From Arcicella sp038230735 (GTDB lineage Bacteria; Bacteroidota; Bacteroidia; Cytophagales; Spirosomataceae), in assembly GCA_038230735.1 (NCBI GenBank), contig JBBRMR010000008.1, positions 33,970-97,969 on the forward strand: a DNA stretch of 64,000 nucleotides, read 5' to 3'. Each line of letters starts with the position of its first letter. Position 1 is the stretch's first letter. A model generated the notes under the pieces. It made no database searches and was not told where the DNA came from. It was given only the letters and a program-made list of their open reading frames with translations. Positions 32,375-41,038 of the stretch are shown here, piece after piece. A program made the position numbers and the translations under genes.

Positions 32375-33247
32375 CTAATTCACATTCACCATTTCCACCA
32401 CAATTTTCCAAATATCTTTTGACTCTTGCTTCCAAAGTCGGACGTATTCACCCGTTTTGCCTTTGCCCGAAATCACACCATATACGCACACCAAGTCGCC
32501 AGCTTGTGAAGGAATTGCCTTTAAACCCGTGTAAACAATGGCTTTATCGTAGGTCTTTTTCAAATAGTTTTTTGCCGCTTCTCTGCCCATGATGGGTAAA
32601 AGATTGTTCCGATATAATTTAATGTCTTGCGAAAGATGAGGCTCAAAAGGATTGAAGGAAGTTTTGGCATTTTTCCAGTAAAAAAAATCATTCATAAACA
32701 CCATTCGCTCCGCCAAAACGGACGTATTTTTTAATTCATAAGGTTTAAAAGTCGCATAACTTTCCCTTATTGAAGGAATAACGGCACTAATTTCAGGATG
32801 ATTTACGCCAAAATCTAAGGCTACTTTCCAATTGCCATCAGTTTGCTTTTTCCAAAGCGTAAAAAAACTACCGTGAGAAAGGGGCTTATCTGCGGCAGAC
32901 TTACCTTGGGCAGTCAGGTTATGGACTTGGGAAAATCCCAAAGTATAGCCCAATTCTTCGGAAACAGCGATTTCAGCGAAAGTGGGTTGCCAAGTCAAAA
33001 GGTTTTTGAAATCCAATTTTTGCCAATATTCCAATCCATTCACGGCAGAACCTTTGTCAAAAACGATGGCATCTTTGACCAAAAACTCCAAAAAAGCATT
33101 TTTTGTACCTTTATCTAATGAAGTTTGGGCAAAAGCTTTTTCGGTTTCAATCATTTTTTTTAACGCTAATTTCTGAGACTCGGTTTGAGCAAAAATGAAT
33201 TTAGGCAATAGCAAAAGCCCTACAAGGAGTGTTTTATGAAATGTCAT
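32375..33247 (-). CDS. Secreted protein with two NTF2-like domains
   Basis: A 290-aa protein with signal peptide (TLLVGLLLLPKFIFAQ). Two SnoaL/NTF2-type cone-fold domains are suggested. The first (~30-150) has KMIETEKAFAQTSLDKGTKNAFLEFL...GFSQVHNL...GSFFTLWKKQTDGNWKVALD. The second (~180-290) has NDFFYWKNAKTSFNPFEPHL...VCVYGVISGKG...YVRLWKQESKDIWKIVVEM. Each ends in the family's W-K-(I/V)-x-x-(D/E) strand. The ligand or activity is unknown; DUF4440-type proteins are often annotated as ketosteroid-isomerase-like. Confidence 0.72.
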   Translation of the reverse strand: MTFHKTLLVGLLLLPKFIFAQTESQKLALKKMIETEKAFAQTSLDKGTKNAFLEFLVKDAIVFDKGSAVNGLEYWQKLDFKNLLTWQPTFAEIAVSEELGYTLGFSQVHNLTAQGKSAADKPLSHGSFFTLWKKQTDGNWKVALDFGVNHPEISAVIPSIRESYATFKPYELKNTSVLAERMVFMNDFFYWKNAKTSFNPFEPHLSQDIKLYRNNLLPIMGREAAKNYLKKTYDKAIVYTGLKAIPSQAGDLVCVYGVISGKGKTGEYVRLWKQESKDIWKIVVEMVNVN

Positions 33248-33422
33248 AATAAAATGTTTAATGGTAAAACGATAAAATTAGCAATTTCAATGCTTGAATC
33301 AATCGAAAAGAACAAGTTTACCATAATATTCTGATTATATAGTAGTAGTTTCAATCCACTACTCATTTGCTTAATCCCCAATCCCTTTCGATATTTGTTT
33401 TATTCAAAGCATCAAGCCAACA

Positions 33423-33477
33423 AAACCTATAAGCAATTCCATTAGGGGTTTAAAACCTTATAGGTTTAATTTCGCCA
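33423..33477 (+). repeat. REP-like palindrome upstream of the R-M gene (long-loop variant)
   Basis: AAACCTATAAG pairs with CTTATAGGTTT, the same outer arms as the three REPs around the transposase gene. Here they enclose a 33-nt loop instead of a short one. The element ends 6 nt before the GTG of the R-M gene, so it would form a stem in that mRNA leader. Confidence 0.75.
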
Positions 33478-33483
33478 ATATCC

Positions 33484-36400
33484 GTGAAACTACTGATTCA
33501 AACGCCCGCCAAAGTCCTTAATAAGGCTTATCTCAAACAGAATGTCCAACAAAATGCCATGTTGGCGTTTCAGAAGAACATTCAAACGCTTTTTCAACGA
33601 CTAAATCCCTCGGAATCGGAGGAAAATCAGAAGAATTTGGTCTGTGATTTCTTGAAAGATTCTTATTACAAAGACCGTTTTGAGATAAATACCGCTGGTC
33701 GGGAGGATTTAGCGATTCACCGTGGCAAACACAACAAGGATGCCGTGGGCGTAATCATCGAAAACAAGCGGATTGATTCGCCCGAAATGATGACGGCAAC
33801 TCGCCCCAACGTGAAGGCTCTGCACGAGTTGATTCTTTACTATTTTGTGGAACGGGAGGTGAAAAAGAACATCGAAATTTCGCATCTTATCGCTACGGAT
33901 TTACATAATTGGTTTGTGTTTGATGAGAACATTTTCAGGAGAAATTTCTACGAGAATCAGGCTTTCAAGAAGATTTATCGCACCTATTCCGACCAAAAGA
34001 AGGACAACGGTTTCTTTTATGCCGAGGTTAAAAAACTGATGGAATCCCTGCCCGATTTTGAGCTTGAATGTGCCTATTTTAAACTCGACCAAAAGACCAA
34101 ATCGGATGCCGCCCAAATTGCCCTCTATAAACTCCTTTCGCCCGAACATTTACTGAAATTGCCTTTCGAGAATGATGCTAATTCATTGAATCGGGAATTT
34201 TATAACGAACTCCTCTACATCATCGGTTTGGAGGAAGTGAAAGATGGGGGCAAAAAGATTATTCAACGAAAAACCCTTAATCAACGTCAGGAAGGCAGTT
34301 TATTGGAAAATACGATTAACGAAATTGAGGTGGATAACGCTCTTTTCAACTTGGATAACCTCAATGTTTACGGACAAAATCAAGAGGAACAGCTTTTTAA
34401 TGTCGGTCTCGAACTCTGTATTACGTGGCTAAATCGTGTTTTGTTTTTGAAATTATTGGAAGGGCAATTGATTAAGTACCACCGTGGAAATCGTGAATAT
34501 GCCTTTCTGCATGAGGGGCGAGTCAAGGATTTTGATGAACTTTCCGAACTGTTTTTTGAGGTCTTGGCAATTCCCACGCATTTACGGAAACCTTCGGTTA
34601 CGGAGCGTTACGGTAATATTCCGTACCTGAACAGTTCACTTTTTGAACTGACCGAACTGGAACGCAAAACGGTGAAAATCAAGGATTTGAAAGACCGTTT
34701 GGGCGTTCAGATTTATGGGCAAACCGGACTGAAATCAAGTAATGGCAAACGGATTTCGGGCGAAATGTCCACCGTCAAATATCTGTTTGAGTTTTTGGAT
34801 GCTTATGATTTTGCCTCCGATGCTTCGGCTCAGATTCAGGAACAAGCCAAAACGATTATCAACGCTTCGGTGTTGGGACTTATCTTCGAGAAAATCAATG
34901 GGTATCGTGATGGTTCTTTCTTCACGCCAGGGTTTATCACGATGTATATGTGCCGTGAAACCCTCAGGAAGGCAGTTTTGGAGAAATTTAGACTTCATTT
35001 TTCGGAAATTGAAATCCAGAATTTTGAAGAACTCAAAGAACACCTCGACTACGCCAACAAAGACCAACGCAAATTATACAATGACATCGTTAATTCGGTG
35101 CGAGTTTGCGACCCTGCCGTGGGTTCGGGACACTTTTTGGTGTCGGCATTGAATGAACTGATTGCGATAAAACATGATTTGAAAATCCTTTCCTATCGGG
35201 ACGGCTCACGAGTGAAAGACCACGCCATCAGTATTGAAAATGACGAACTAATTATTTTTGACGAAGACGATAATCTCTTTGAATACCGCCTCAATGAAGC
35301 CAATAAGCCCATTGAACGCTTGCAGAAACTCCAAGAAACGCTTTTTCACGAGAAAGAAATCCTCATCGAAAATTGCCTTTTTGGGGTGGATATTAACCCA
35401 AATTCCGTTAAGATTTGTCGGCTAAGATTGTGGATTGAATTGCTGAAAAATGCGTATTACGTTGTGGGAGAAAGGGAGTCGGGAGGAAAGGAACAAGGGG
35501 GGAAAACAGCGGAGAAAAATTCCTCCTTTCCTCCTAACTCCCTTTCTCCGCAGCTTCAAACCCTTCCCAACATCGACATTAACATTAAAACGGGAAATTC
35601 TCTGGTAGCTCGTTTTGGTTTGGAGGAAGATTTGTCGGAGGTTTTCAAGTCTCAGAAATTCACTATAAAAGACTATAAACAAGCCGTTTACGATTATAAA
35701 AACTCGCCCACGAAGGAGCGAAAAGCGGAAGTTTTGCGGTTTATTGACGACATCAAAAAGGAATTCGTCCAGACGGTTTATAAGCGAGATAGCCGCCGCA
35801 AGCAAATCAATAATTTGCGGGGGCAACTGATTATGTTGAACACCCAAAACGTGGATATTTTTGGTAATAAAATCAAGGAAGATGCTGAAATTGAGACCAT
35901 TAGGTTAGAAAAATTGATTGCCCAACGAGAAGCGGAATTGGAAAACGCCATCAATTCACCCATTTACCGAAATGCCTTTGAATGGCGTTTTGAGTTCCCC
36001 GAAGTATTGGACGAAACAGGTCAATTTGTGGGTTTTGATGCGGTGGTGGGGAATCCTCCTTATTTTTCATTGTCCAAAATTAAGGAATACGGAAAGGACT
36101 TTGAAGCCAATTATTCCACTTATTCAAAATCATCGGATATTTACTGTTTGTTTTACGAAAAAGGAATTCAAATCGTTAAAAATCAAGGACTTGTAACTTA
36201 TATTACTTCAAATTCATGGCTAAAAACTCAGTATGGAGAATCGTTGAGAATTTTCTTTGAAAATAAAACAAACCCCTTGATTTTGATAAATATTGAGGAT
36301 GCCCAAATATTTGAAGAAGCAACGGTAGAATCTAATATCTTGATGGTTCAAAAAGGGAATTTTAATAAAAATTTGCAAGCCGTATCTCTTAAAAATGATT

Positions 36401-37335
36401 TCAATAAAAGTATTTCTATTGAACAGTATTTCATAGATAATTTATTGATTATTAATGAATTAGATAAAAATGGATGGAATATTGGTAATCAAATTGAGGG
36501 TGATTTAAAACGAAATATTGAAACTGATACCAAACTTTTAAAGGATTGGGAAATTGAGATTAACCGAGGCTTCACAACAGGATTTAATGAGGCTTTTTTC
36601 ATTAATACTGAAAAGAAAAAAGAGTTAGTCAAAGCCGACCCAAAATGTATTGAGTTGATAAAGCCAGCTTTACGTGGTCGTGATATGCAAAAGTATAGCT
36701 ACGAATGGGCGGATGTTTGGGTGATTATTGTAAAATCTGGCTGGACAAATAAGAATAGAAAAAATACGGATGCGGAACAGTTTTTTAAAGAATGTTATCC
36801 TTCCATTTATCATCATTTCAAAACTTCTGGCGATTCCATTCAAGGGAAAGGGAAAGGCTTGTATGAGCGTGATGATAAAGGTGATTATTGGTGGGAACTA
36901 AGACCATGCGTATATTATGATGAGTTTGAAAAGGGTAAAATAGTATGGGGAGAACTTTCTAACGATCAAAAATTTAGCTACGATACCCAAAAATTTTACG
37001 CTAATAATACGATATTTTTTATGACAGGAAAATGTTTAGAATACATTTTATCAGTCTTAAATTCTAAACTTGGAAAATGGTATTTTGAACAAATTTCCAC
37101 GACATCGGGCATGGGAACAAATCGTTGGTTAAAATATAAAATTGAACAACTACCGATTAAAGAAATATCAGAATCAGCCCAACAGCCCCTTATCCAACTG
37201 GTAGAAAAGATACTTTCGATGAAGCAAATTGACCCGCAAGCGAACACGCAAGTCTTTGAGGATGAGATAGATAGTTTGGTTTTTGATTTGTATGGGCTTA
37301 CGGCGGCGGAGCGGGCGGTGGTGTTGGGGGGGTAG
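33484..37335 (+). CDS. Type IIG restriction-modification enzyme (Eco57I-like, nuclease plus methyltransferase in one chain)
   Basis: A 1283-aa protein predicted to both methylate and cut DNA. The N-terminus has a PD-(D/E)xK-like nuclease core: D75 (REDLAIHRGK) and E93-N-K95 (GVIIENKR). The N6-adenine methyltransferase has motif I DPAVGSGHF (543-551), VDINPNSVKICRLRLWIEL, and catalytic motif IV NPPY (857-860). The rest is a target-recognition region ending in IDSLVFDLYGLTAAERAV, the usual tail of this class. The GTG at 33484 is the only credible start. A separate subunit is not needed. Residues ~662-689 are encoded by an in-frame inverted repeat (35467-35549) and form a polar, low-complexity insert. 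The gene lies among REP palindromes. Confidence 0.88.
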   Translation: MKLLIQTPAKVLNKAYLKQNVQQNAMLAFQKNIQTLFQRLNPSESEENQKNLVCDFLKDSYYKDRFEINTAGREDLAIHRGKHNKDAVGVIIENKRIDSPEMMTATRPNVKALHELILYYFVEREVKKNIEISHLIATDLHNWFVFDENIFRRNFYENQAFKKIYRTYSDQKKDNGFFYAEVKKLMESLPDFELECAYFKLDQKTKSDAAQIALYKLLSPEHLLKLPFENDANSLNREFYNELLYIIGLEEVKDGGKKIIQRKTLNQRQEGSLLENTINEIEVDNALFNLDNLNVYGQNQEEQLFNVGLELCITWLNRVLFLKLLEGQLIKYHRGNREYAFLHEGRVKDFDELSELFFEVLAIPTHLRKPSVTERYGNIPYLNSSLFELTELERKTVKIKDLKDRLGVQIYGQTGLKSSNGKRISGEMSTVKYLFEFLDAYDFASDASAQIQEQAKTIINASVLGLIFEKINGYRDGSFFTPGFITMYMCRETLRKAVLEKFRLHFSEIEIQNFEELKEHLDYANKDQRKLYNDIVNSVRVCDPAVGSGHFLVSALNELIAIKHDLKILSYRDGSRVKDHAISIENDELIIFDEDDNLFEYRLNEANKPIERLQKLQETLFHEKEILIENCLFGVDINPNSVKICRLRLWIELLKNAYYVVGERESGGKEQGGKTAEKNSSFPPNSLSPQLQTLPNIDINIKTGNSLVARFGLEEDLSEVFKSQKFTIKDYKQAVYDYKNSPTKERKAEVLRFIDDIKKEFVQTVYKRDSRRKQINNLRGQLIMLNTQNVDIFGNKIKEDAEIETIRLEKLIAQREAELENAINSPIYRNAFEWRFEFPEVLDETGQFVGFDAVVGNPPYFSLSKIKEYGKDFEANYSTYSKSSDIYCLFYEKGIQIVKNQGLVTYITSNSWLKTQYGESLRIFFENKTNPLILINIEDAQIFEEATVESNILMVQKGNFNKNLQAVSLKNDFNKSISIEQYFIDNLLIINELDKNGWNIGNQIEGDLKRNIETDTKLLKDWEIEINRGFTTGFNEAFFINTEKKKELVKADPKCIELIKPALRGRDMQKYSYEWADVWVIIVKSGWTNKNRKNTDAEQFFKECYPSIYHHFKTSGDSIQGKGKGLYERDDKGDYWWELRPCVYYDEFEKGKIVWGELSNDQKFSYDTQKFYANNTIFFMTGKCLEYILSVLNSKLGKWYFEQISTTSGMGTNRWLKYKIEQLPIKEISESAQQPLIQLVEKILSMKQIDPQANTQVFEDEIDSLVFDLYGLTAAERAVVLGG
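35467..35549 (+). repeat. In-frame 26-bp-arm inverted repeat inside the R-M gene
   Basis: Left arm 35467-35492 begins GGAGAAAGGGAGTCGGGAGG. The right arm 35524-35549 is its reverse complement except for two positions. The loop is 31 nt (35493-35523). It encodes ESGGKEQGGKTAEKNSSFPP, a polar low-complexity stretch between the conserved RLWIELLKNAYY and TLPNIDINIKTGNSLV blocks of the methyltransferase. Sequence composition (purine-rich strand) differs sharply from the flanks. Confidence 0.85.
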
Positions 37336-37343
37336 TAGTAAGT

Positions 37344-37376
37344 AAACCTATAAGGTCTTTGAGACCTTATAGGTTT
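37344..37376 (+). repeat. REP palindrome 1
   Basis: 15-nt arms AAACCTATAAGGTCT and AGACCTTATAGGTTT around loop TTG; perfect pairing. It begins 8 nt after the R-M stop codon and is followed by TGGACTTGGATA, which recurs after REP 2. Confidence 0.92.
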
Positions 37377-37401
37377 TGGACTTGGATAATTTCGCAGAAT
37401 A

Positions 37402-37434
37402 AAACCTATAAGGTCTCAAAGACCTTATAGGTTT
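37402..37434 (+). repeat. REP palindrome 2
   Basis: The same 15-nt arms around loop CAA, so the element is the exact reverse complement of REP 1. It is followed by CGGACTTGGATA. It lies 46 nt before the transposase ATG. Confidence 0.92.
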
Positions 37435-37480
37435 CGGACTTGGATAAATATTTTAATAATAATCACTAAAATCAAACATC

Positions 37481-38077
37481 ATGGACTATCACGCTAATTT
37501 TGAACCAGACAAATTCTATCACATTATCAATCATGCTGTCGGTAGCGATAATCTATTCCGAACATCCGAAAATTATCGTTATTTTTTACAACAATATCAG
37601 CACCACACTGATTGTCTTTGGGAGACTTTCGCTTATTGCTTGATGCCTAATCATTTTCATCTTTTAATGCGAGTAAAAAATCTTTCCGAAATAGAAAAAC
37701 TACCATCTTACAAAGGAGATGTTCATAAAGTAGTGATGCAATCGTTGAGTAATTGGCTAAATGGATACGCCAAGGCATACAATAAAAGTTATAATCGAAG
37801 AGGCTCTCTATTTTTAGATTTTACCAAGCGTATTTTGGTAGATTCAGAACGGTATTTCACGAGTGTTATTAACTATATCCATCAAAATCCCATCAATCAT
37901 GGATTTTGTGGAAAACCAGAAGAATGGCTTTATTCATCCTATAATAGTTGTATTTCAGAAAAACCCACTCGCCTAAGAAGAGACGAAATTTTAGAATGGT
38001 TTGGTAATAGAGAAACCTTCATTGATTTTCACAATAGCAATCTTATCGGCTTAGATTCAAAACTTGAACTTAGTTAA
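37481..38077 (+). CDS. REP-associated tyrosine transposase (RAYT, Y1_Tnp/IS200-like)
   Basis: A 198-aa HUH-family single-strand nuclease. Family hallmarks are the metal-binding HUH motif H58-F-H60 in CLMPNHFHLLMRV, the following basic RRGSLFLDFTKRI, and the catalytic tyrosine region YFTSVINYIHQNP (Y132 likely). RAYTs bind and cleave REP hairpins. The three perfect palindromes of 33 nt around this gene (37344, 37402, 38097) are the expected substrates. There are no subterminal IS200/IS605 ends and no TnpB partner, so this is a domesticated-type REP system (REPtron) rather than a standard insertion sequence. Confidence 0.92.
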   Translation: MDYHANFEPDKFYHIINHAVGSDNLFRTSENYRYFLQQYQHHTDCLWETFAYCLMPNHFHLLMRVKNLSEIEKLPSYKGDVHKVVMQSLSNWLNGYAKAYNKSYNRRGSLFLDFTKRILVDSERYFTSVINYIHQNPINHGFCGKPEEWLYSSYNSCISEKPTRLRRDEILEWFGNRETFIDFHNSNLIGLDSKLELS

Positions 38078-38096
38078 ACGACCAAAACTAAAACCA

Positions 38097-38129
38097 AAAC
38101 CTATAAGGTCTTAAAGACCTTATAGGTTT
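38097..38129 (+). repeat. REP palindrome 3
   Basis: The same 15-nt arms with loop TAA, 20 nt after the transposase stop codon. With REP 1 and REP 2 it brackets the transposase gene. Confidence 0.92.
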
Positions 38130-38173
38130 ACTAATACTATTAATCAATCAACGAATTCTCAAAACGAGGGTAA

Positions 38174-38216
38174 CAACAAAAAAGCCTTAAATCGTGTGAT
38201 TTAAGGCTTTTTGTTG
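38174..38216 (-). terminator. Terminator between the transposase and M16 peptidase genes
   Basis: CAACAAAAAAGCCTTAAATC pairs with GATTTAAGGCTTTTTGTTG around a GTGT loop, with A/T runs on both sides. It serves the minus-strand peptidase and may also stop the plus-strand transcript. Confidence 0.82.
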
Positions 38217-38227
38217 GGAAGTCCTCC

Positions 38228-41038
38228 CTACTTTTTCTCAGGCAACATAATCACCTTGATAAAGTTGTCGGCAAAGTATTTCTTTGCCGCCATTTTCGTA
38301 CTTTCTACGCTTACTTTTTTCATCCTTTCGTCTTCTTTCAACACGTCTTTCACATCATCGCCGTCTTGATATTGTCCTTGCAAATAACCCAACCAGAAGC
38401 CATTATCACGCAATTGGGTTTCGGTTTGGCGTTTTGTTTCTGCCTTAAATTTGTTAATATCAACCGCTTCTGCTCCTGAATCTTTAATTTTCTGAATTTC
38501 TGCCAAAGTACGATTCACCAATTTCTCCACATTTTCGGGGGCACATTGGAAGGCAATTCTGAAATTATAACGTTTCGCAGGAATCTTTTGAGTTGTACCA
38601 CTTACCCCAACGCCATACACCCCCGACTCCTCTTCACGCAATTTCTCAATCAACTTAATCTCCAAAACCTCCGAAAGTGCTTCCACTTGCGTATCGTTTT
38701 CGGGCGAAGTTTCAGCATCACCCGACCACACCATCGTTACTCTTGCTTTGGCTTCGGTACCTTTGTAAAGCGTTTTTTCAACCTTTCCACTTGGCGGACG
38801 AATGCCCAAATCTTTATACGTTTCCTTCCGTTTTGTCGAAGGCAATCCTCCCAAATATTTCTCCAAAAGCGGCTTAATCTCTTCATTTTTGAAGTTTCCT
38901 ACGAAGAAAAACGTAAAATCAGAAGCATCGGCAAAACGTTCTTTATAAATCTCGAAAGCACGATTTACGTCAATTTTTTCCATCCTTTCCAACGTCATGG
39001 GCATATTGCGGGGAGCATAATTACTCAAAACTGCACCCAACGAATCGTTATACACTTTTTCGGGCGTAAGGGTCTTTTGCTGATTGGCTAAGGCATCCCG
39101 CTGGTTTGCCATAAAACCTTTGATGACTTCGCTATCAAAACGGGGTTGCTTGAAATAGCTATACACCAATTGCAATGAAGTTTCAAAATCTTTTGGGTTG
39201 GTCGAAGCGTTAAAATTCTCCGTAGTTCCTGCAATATAAGGAAAAACTCTTGCCACTTTACCCGTCATCATTTTACGAAGATTCACGGCTGAAAACTCGC
39301 CTAAACCACCCACAGAAGCAATCGTAGAAGCCAAACGTGCATTATCAGCATCTTTGTCTGCGTAAAGATTTGTTCCGCCAAAACTGTATGCCCCAAATAA
39401 AATCTCATCATTTTTGAAATCCGTTGGCTTCAAAACTGCTTTTACGCCATTGGCAAAAGTATATTCCGTTACGCCCACTTCGGGAATTTGCTTGGTTGCC
39501 GTTACCTTTGTTCCCATGGGTAATTTCGCAATTAAAGGCTTATCAACCGTATTATCTACATACGCTGTTACATCCTTGCCAGCGGTATTCAACCACTCTC
39601 TGATTTGGGCTTCGGTCGGTAAAGTTGCCTTATCTTTTTCGGGAGCCATCACAATTACGGCACGGTTCTCCTTGGTAATCAGCACATTGTTCAAAGCATT
39701 CACTTCTTCCAACTTTATGCCTTCCAGATATTTTTTGGTAAATTCATAACTAAAATCAGGCGAAGTTAAGTTTTCATTTTCGGTAAATGCCCCTACCAAA
39801 CCTTCGGCTAATTGCTCAGAATCGGTTTTATCTTTTTCCTTATAAGCACGTTCTTGTCCAACCATGTAAGAGGTTTTTGCCCGAGCCAATTCCGAAGCCA
39901 TGAAACCGAATTTCTTAGCTCTTTCGGTTTCTTCCAAAATGGCTTTCATACCTTTTTCAACGTTTCCGCCTTTTGCCACCACGTAGGAAGTAAAGGCATC
40001 CAGATTACCCAAAAATCCGCCGTAACCCGCATACCCAAACTGAAATGGAGGGTCAGCTTTTTGCGTAAGTTCCTGAATACGAGACGATAACATCTGATTG
40101 AACAAAGAACGAACCATACCATCACGACGGTCTTGAAGGGTTATGTCCTTGCGTTTAGGCTGTTTATTCAAAATCTGGATGATGGTGTTCGGTTGCTCTG
40201 GGTCGGTAACAATTGCCACATCCGTTGAACCCGAAAGGTCAATGTTGTATTTGGTACGTACCTTTTCGTTTTCGGGGTTTTTGATGCCCGAAAACTTCTC
40301 AATAATCATCTTTTCCACCATCGCCACATCAATATCACCCACCACGGCAACTCCCTCTAAATCAGGGCGATAAAAGTCTTTATGGAACTGATTGAGAACT
40401 TCATATTTAAAGTTTTTCAGAATATCATCCTTTCCAATCGGCAATCGTTTGGCGTATTGAGAATTATTCAACACCACGGGAAACCATTTGTCTCTCATCC
40501 GTGCCTGAGCTCCTTTGCCCGTGCGAGATTCTTCCAACACTACGCCCCTTTCTTTGTCAATTTCAGAAGGGTCGAGCGTAGCATTGTGAGCCCAATCCTC
40601 CAAAATTTGCATTCCTTTTTTGAAAACTTCCATCGAATCCGTTGGCACGGGAAGCATATACACCGTTTCATCGAAACTGGTGTAGGCATTCAAATCTGCA
40701 CCAAAGCGGACACCCGATTTTTGGAGGAAATTGACTAATTCATTCTTGGGGAAATTCTTTGTCCCATTAAAATTCATGTGTTCCATGAAGTGAGCCAAAC
40801 CTTGTTGTTCATCGTTTTCAAGGACAGAACCCGCCTTCACCATCAAACGCAATTGAGCCCGATTTTTGGGTTCGGTATTTTTCATGATGTAATACTTTAA
40901 ACCGTTGGGAAGAACGCCCGTTTTTACTTTGGGGTCCATTGGGAGGAGCAATTTGCTTAAATCTTCTTGAGCAAACGAAGCAAAGTTAGTCGTGAAAGCA
41001 AGAGCCAAACCAACGACCAGTGTAGTAATTTTTTTCAT
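38228..41038 (-). CDS. M16-family zinc metallopeptidase (pitrilysin-like), secreted
   Basis: A 936-aa protein with signal peptide (TTLVVGLALAFTTNFASFAQ). The inverted zinc motif is H83-F-M-E86-H87 in GLAHFMEHMNFNGTKNF, with the third ligand region around ERGVVLEESRTGKGAQARM. A second M16-like half, inactive as is usual, starts near residue 530 (PEVGVTEYTFANGVKAVLKPT). One chain therefore holds both halves of the clamshell. It degrades peptides in the periplasm by analogy with family members. It appears to be a single-gene unit; the 513-nt gap upstream shows no obvious promoter match. Confidence 0.95.
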   Translation of the reverse strand: MKKITTLVVGLALAFTTNFASFAQEDLSKLLLPMDPKVKTGVLPNGLKYYIMKNTEPKNRAQLRLMVKAGSVLENDEQQGLAHFMEHMNFNGTKNFPKNELVNFLQKSGVRFGADLNAYTSFDETVYMLPVPTDSMEVFKKGMQILEDWAHNATLDPSEIDKERGVVLEESRTGKGAQARMRDKWFPVVLNNSQYAKRLPIGKDDILKNFKYEVLNQFHKDFYRPDLEGVAVVGDIDVAMVEKMIIEKFSGIKNPENEKVRTKYNIDLSGSTDVAIVTDPEQPNTIIQILNKQPKRKDITLQDRRDGMVRSLFNQMLSSRIQELTQKADPPFQFGYAGYGGFLGNLDAFTSYVVAKGGNVEKGMKAILEETERAKKFGFMASELARAKTSYMVGQERAYKEKDKTDSEQLAEGLVGAFTENENLTSPDFSYEFTKKYLEGIKLEEVNALNNVLITKENRAVIVMAPEKDKATLPTEAQIREWLNTAGKDVTAYVDNTVDKPLIAKLPMGTKVTATKQIPEVGVTEYTFANGVKAVLKPTDFKNDEILFGAYSFGGTNLYADKDADNARLASTIASVGGLGEFSAVNLRKMMTGKVARVFPYIAGTTENFNASTNPKDFETSLQLVYSYFKQPRFDSEVIKGFMANQRDALANQQKTLTPEKVYNDSLGAVLSNYAPRNMPMTLERMEKIDVNRAFEIYKERFADASDFTFFFVGNFKNEEIKPLLEKYLGGLPSTKRKETYKDLGIRPPSGKVEKTLYKGTEAKARVTMVWSGDAETSPENDTQVEALSEVLEIKLIEKLREEESGVYGVGVSGTTQKIPAKRYNFRIAFQCAPENVEKLVNRTLAEIQKIKDSGAEAVDINKFKAETKRQTETQLRDNGFWLGYLQGQYQDGDDVKDVLKEDERMKKVSVESTKMAAKKYFADNFIKVIMLPEKK

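Noticed and set aside
34742..35152. 136-codon frame overlapping the R-M gene, considered as a frameshifted piece
   Set aside because: The main frame continues uninterrupted through all methyltransferase motifs, so there is no frameshift.
35467..35549. The in-frame inverted repeat considered as a terminator inside the R-M gene
   Set aside because: Long loop, no T run after the right arm, and the reading frame continues for another 590 codons with conserved motifs.
37481..38077. RAYT gene considered as a complete IS200/IS605 element
   Set aside because: No TnpB and no typical IS ends; flanking elements are REP palindromes.
37344..38129. Three 33-nt palindromes considered as CRISPR repeats
   Set aside because: They are full palindromes of unequal spacing around a RAYT gene and fit REP elements.
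38546..39091. 181-codon plus-strand open frame
   Set aside because: Antisense to the M16 peptidase gene; Phe/Arg/His-rich shadow without motifs.
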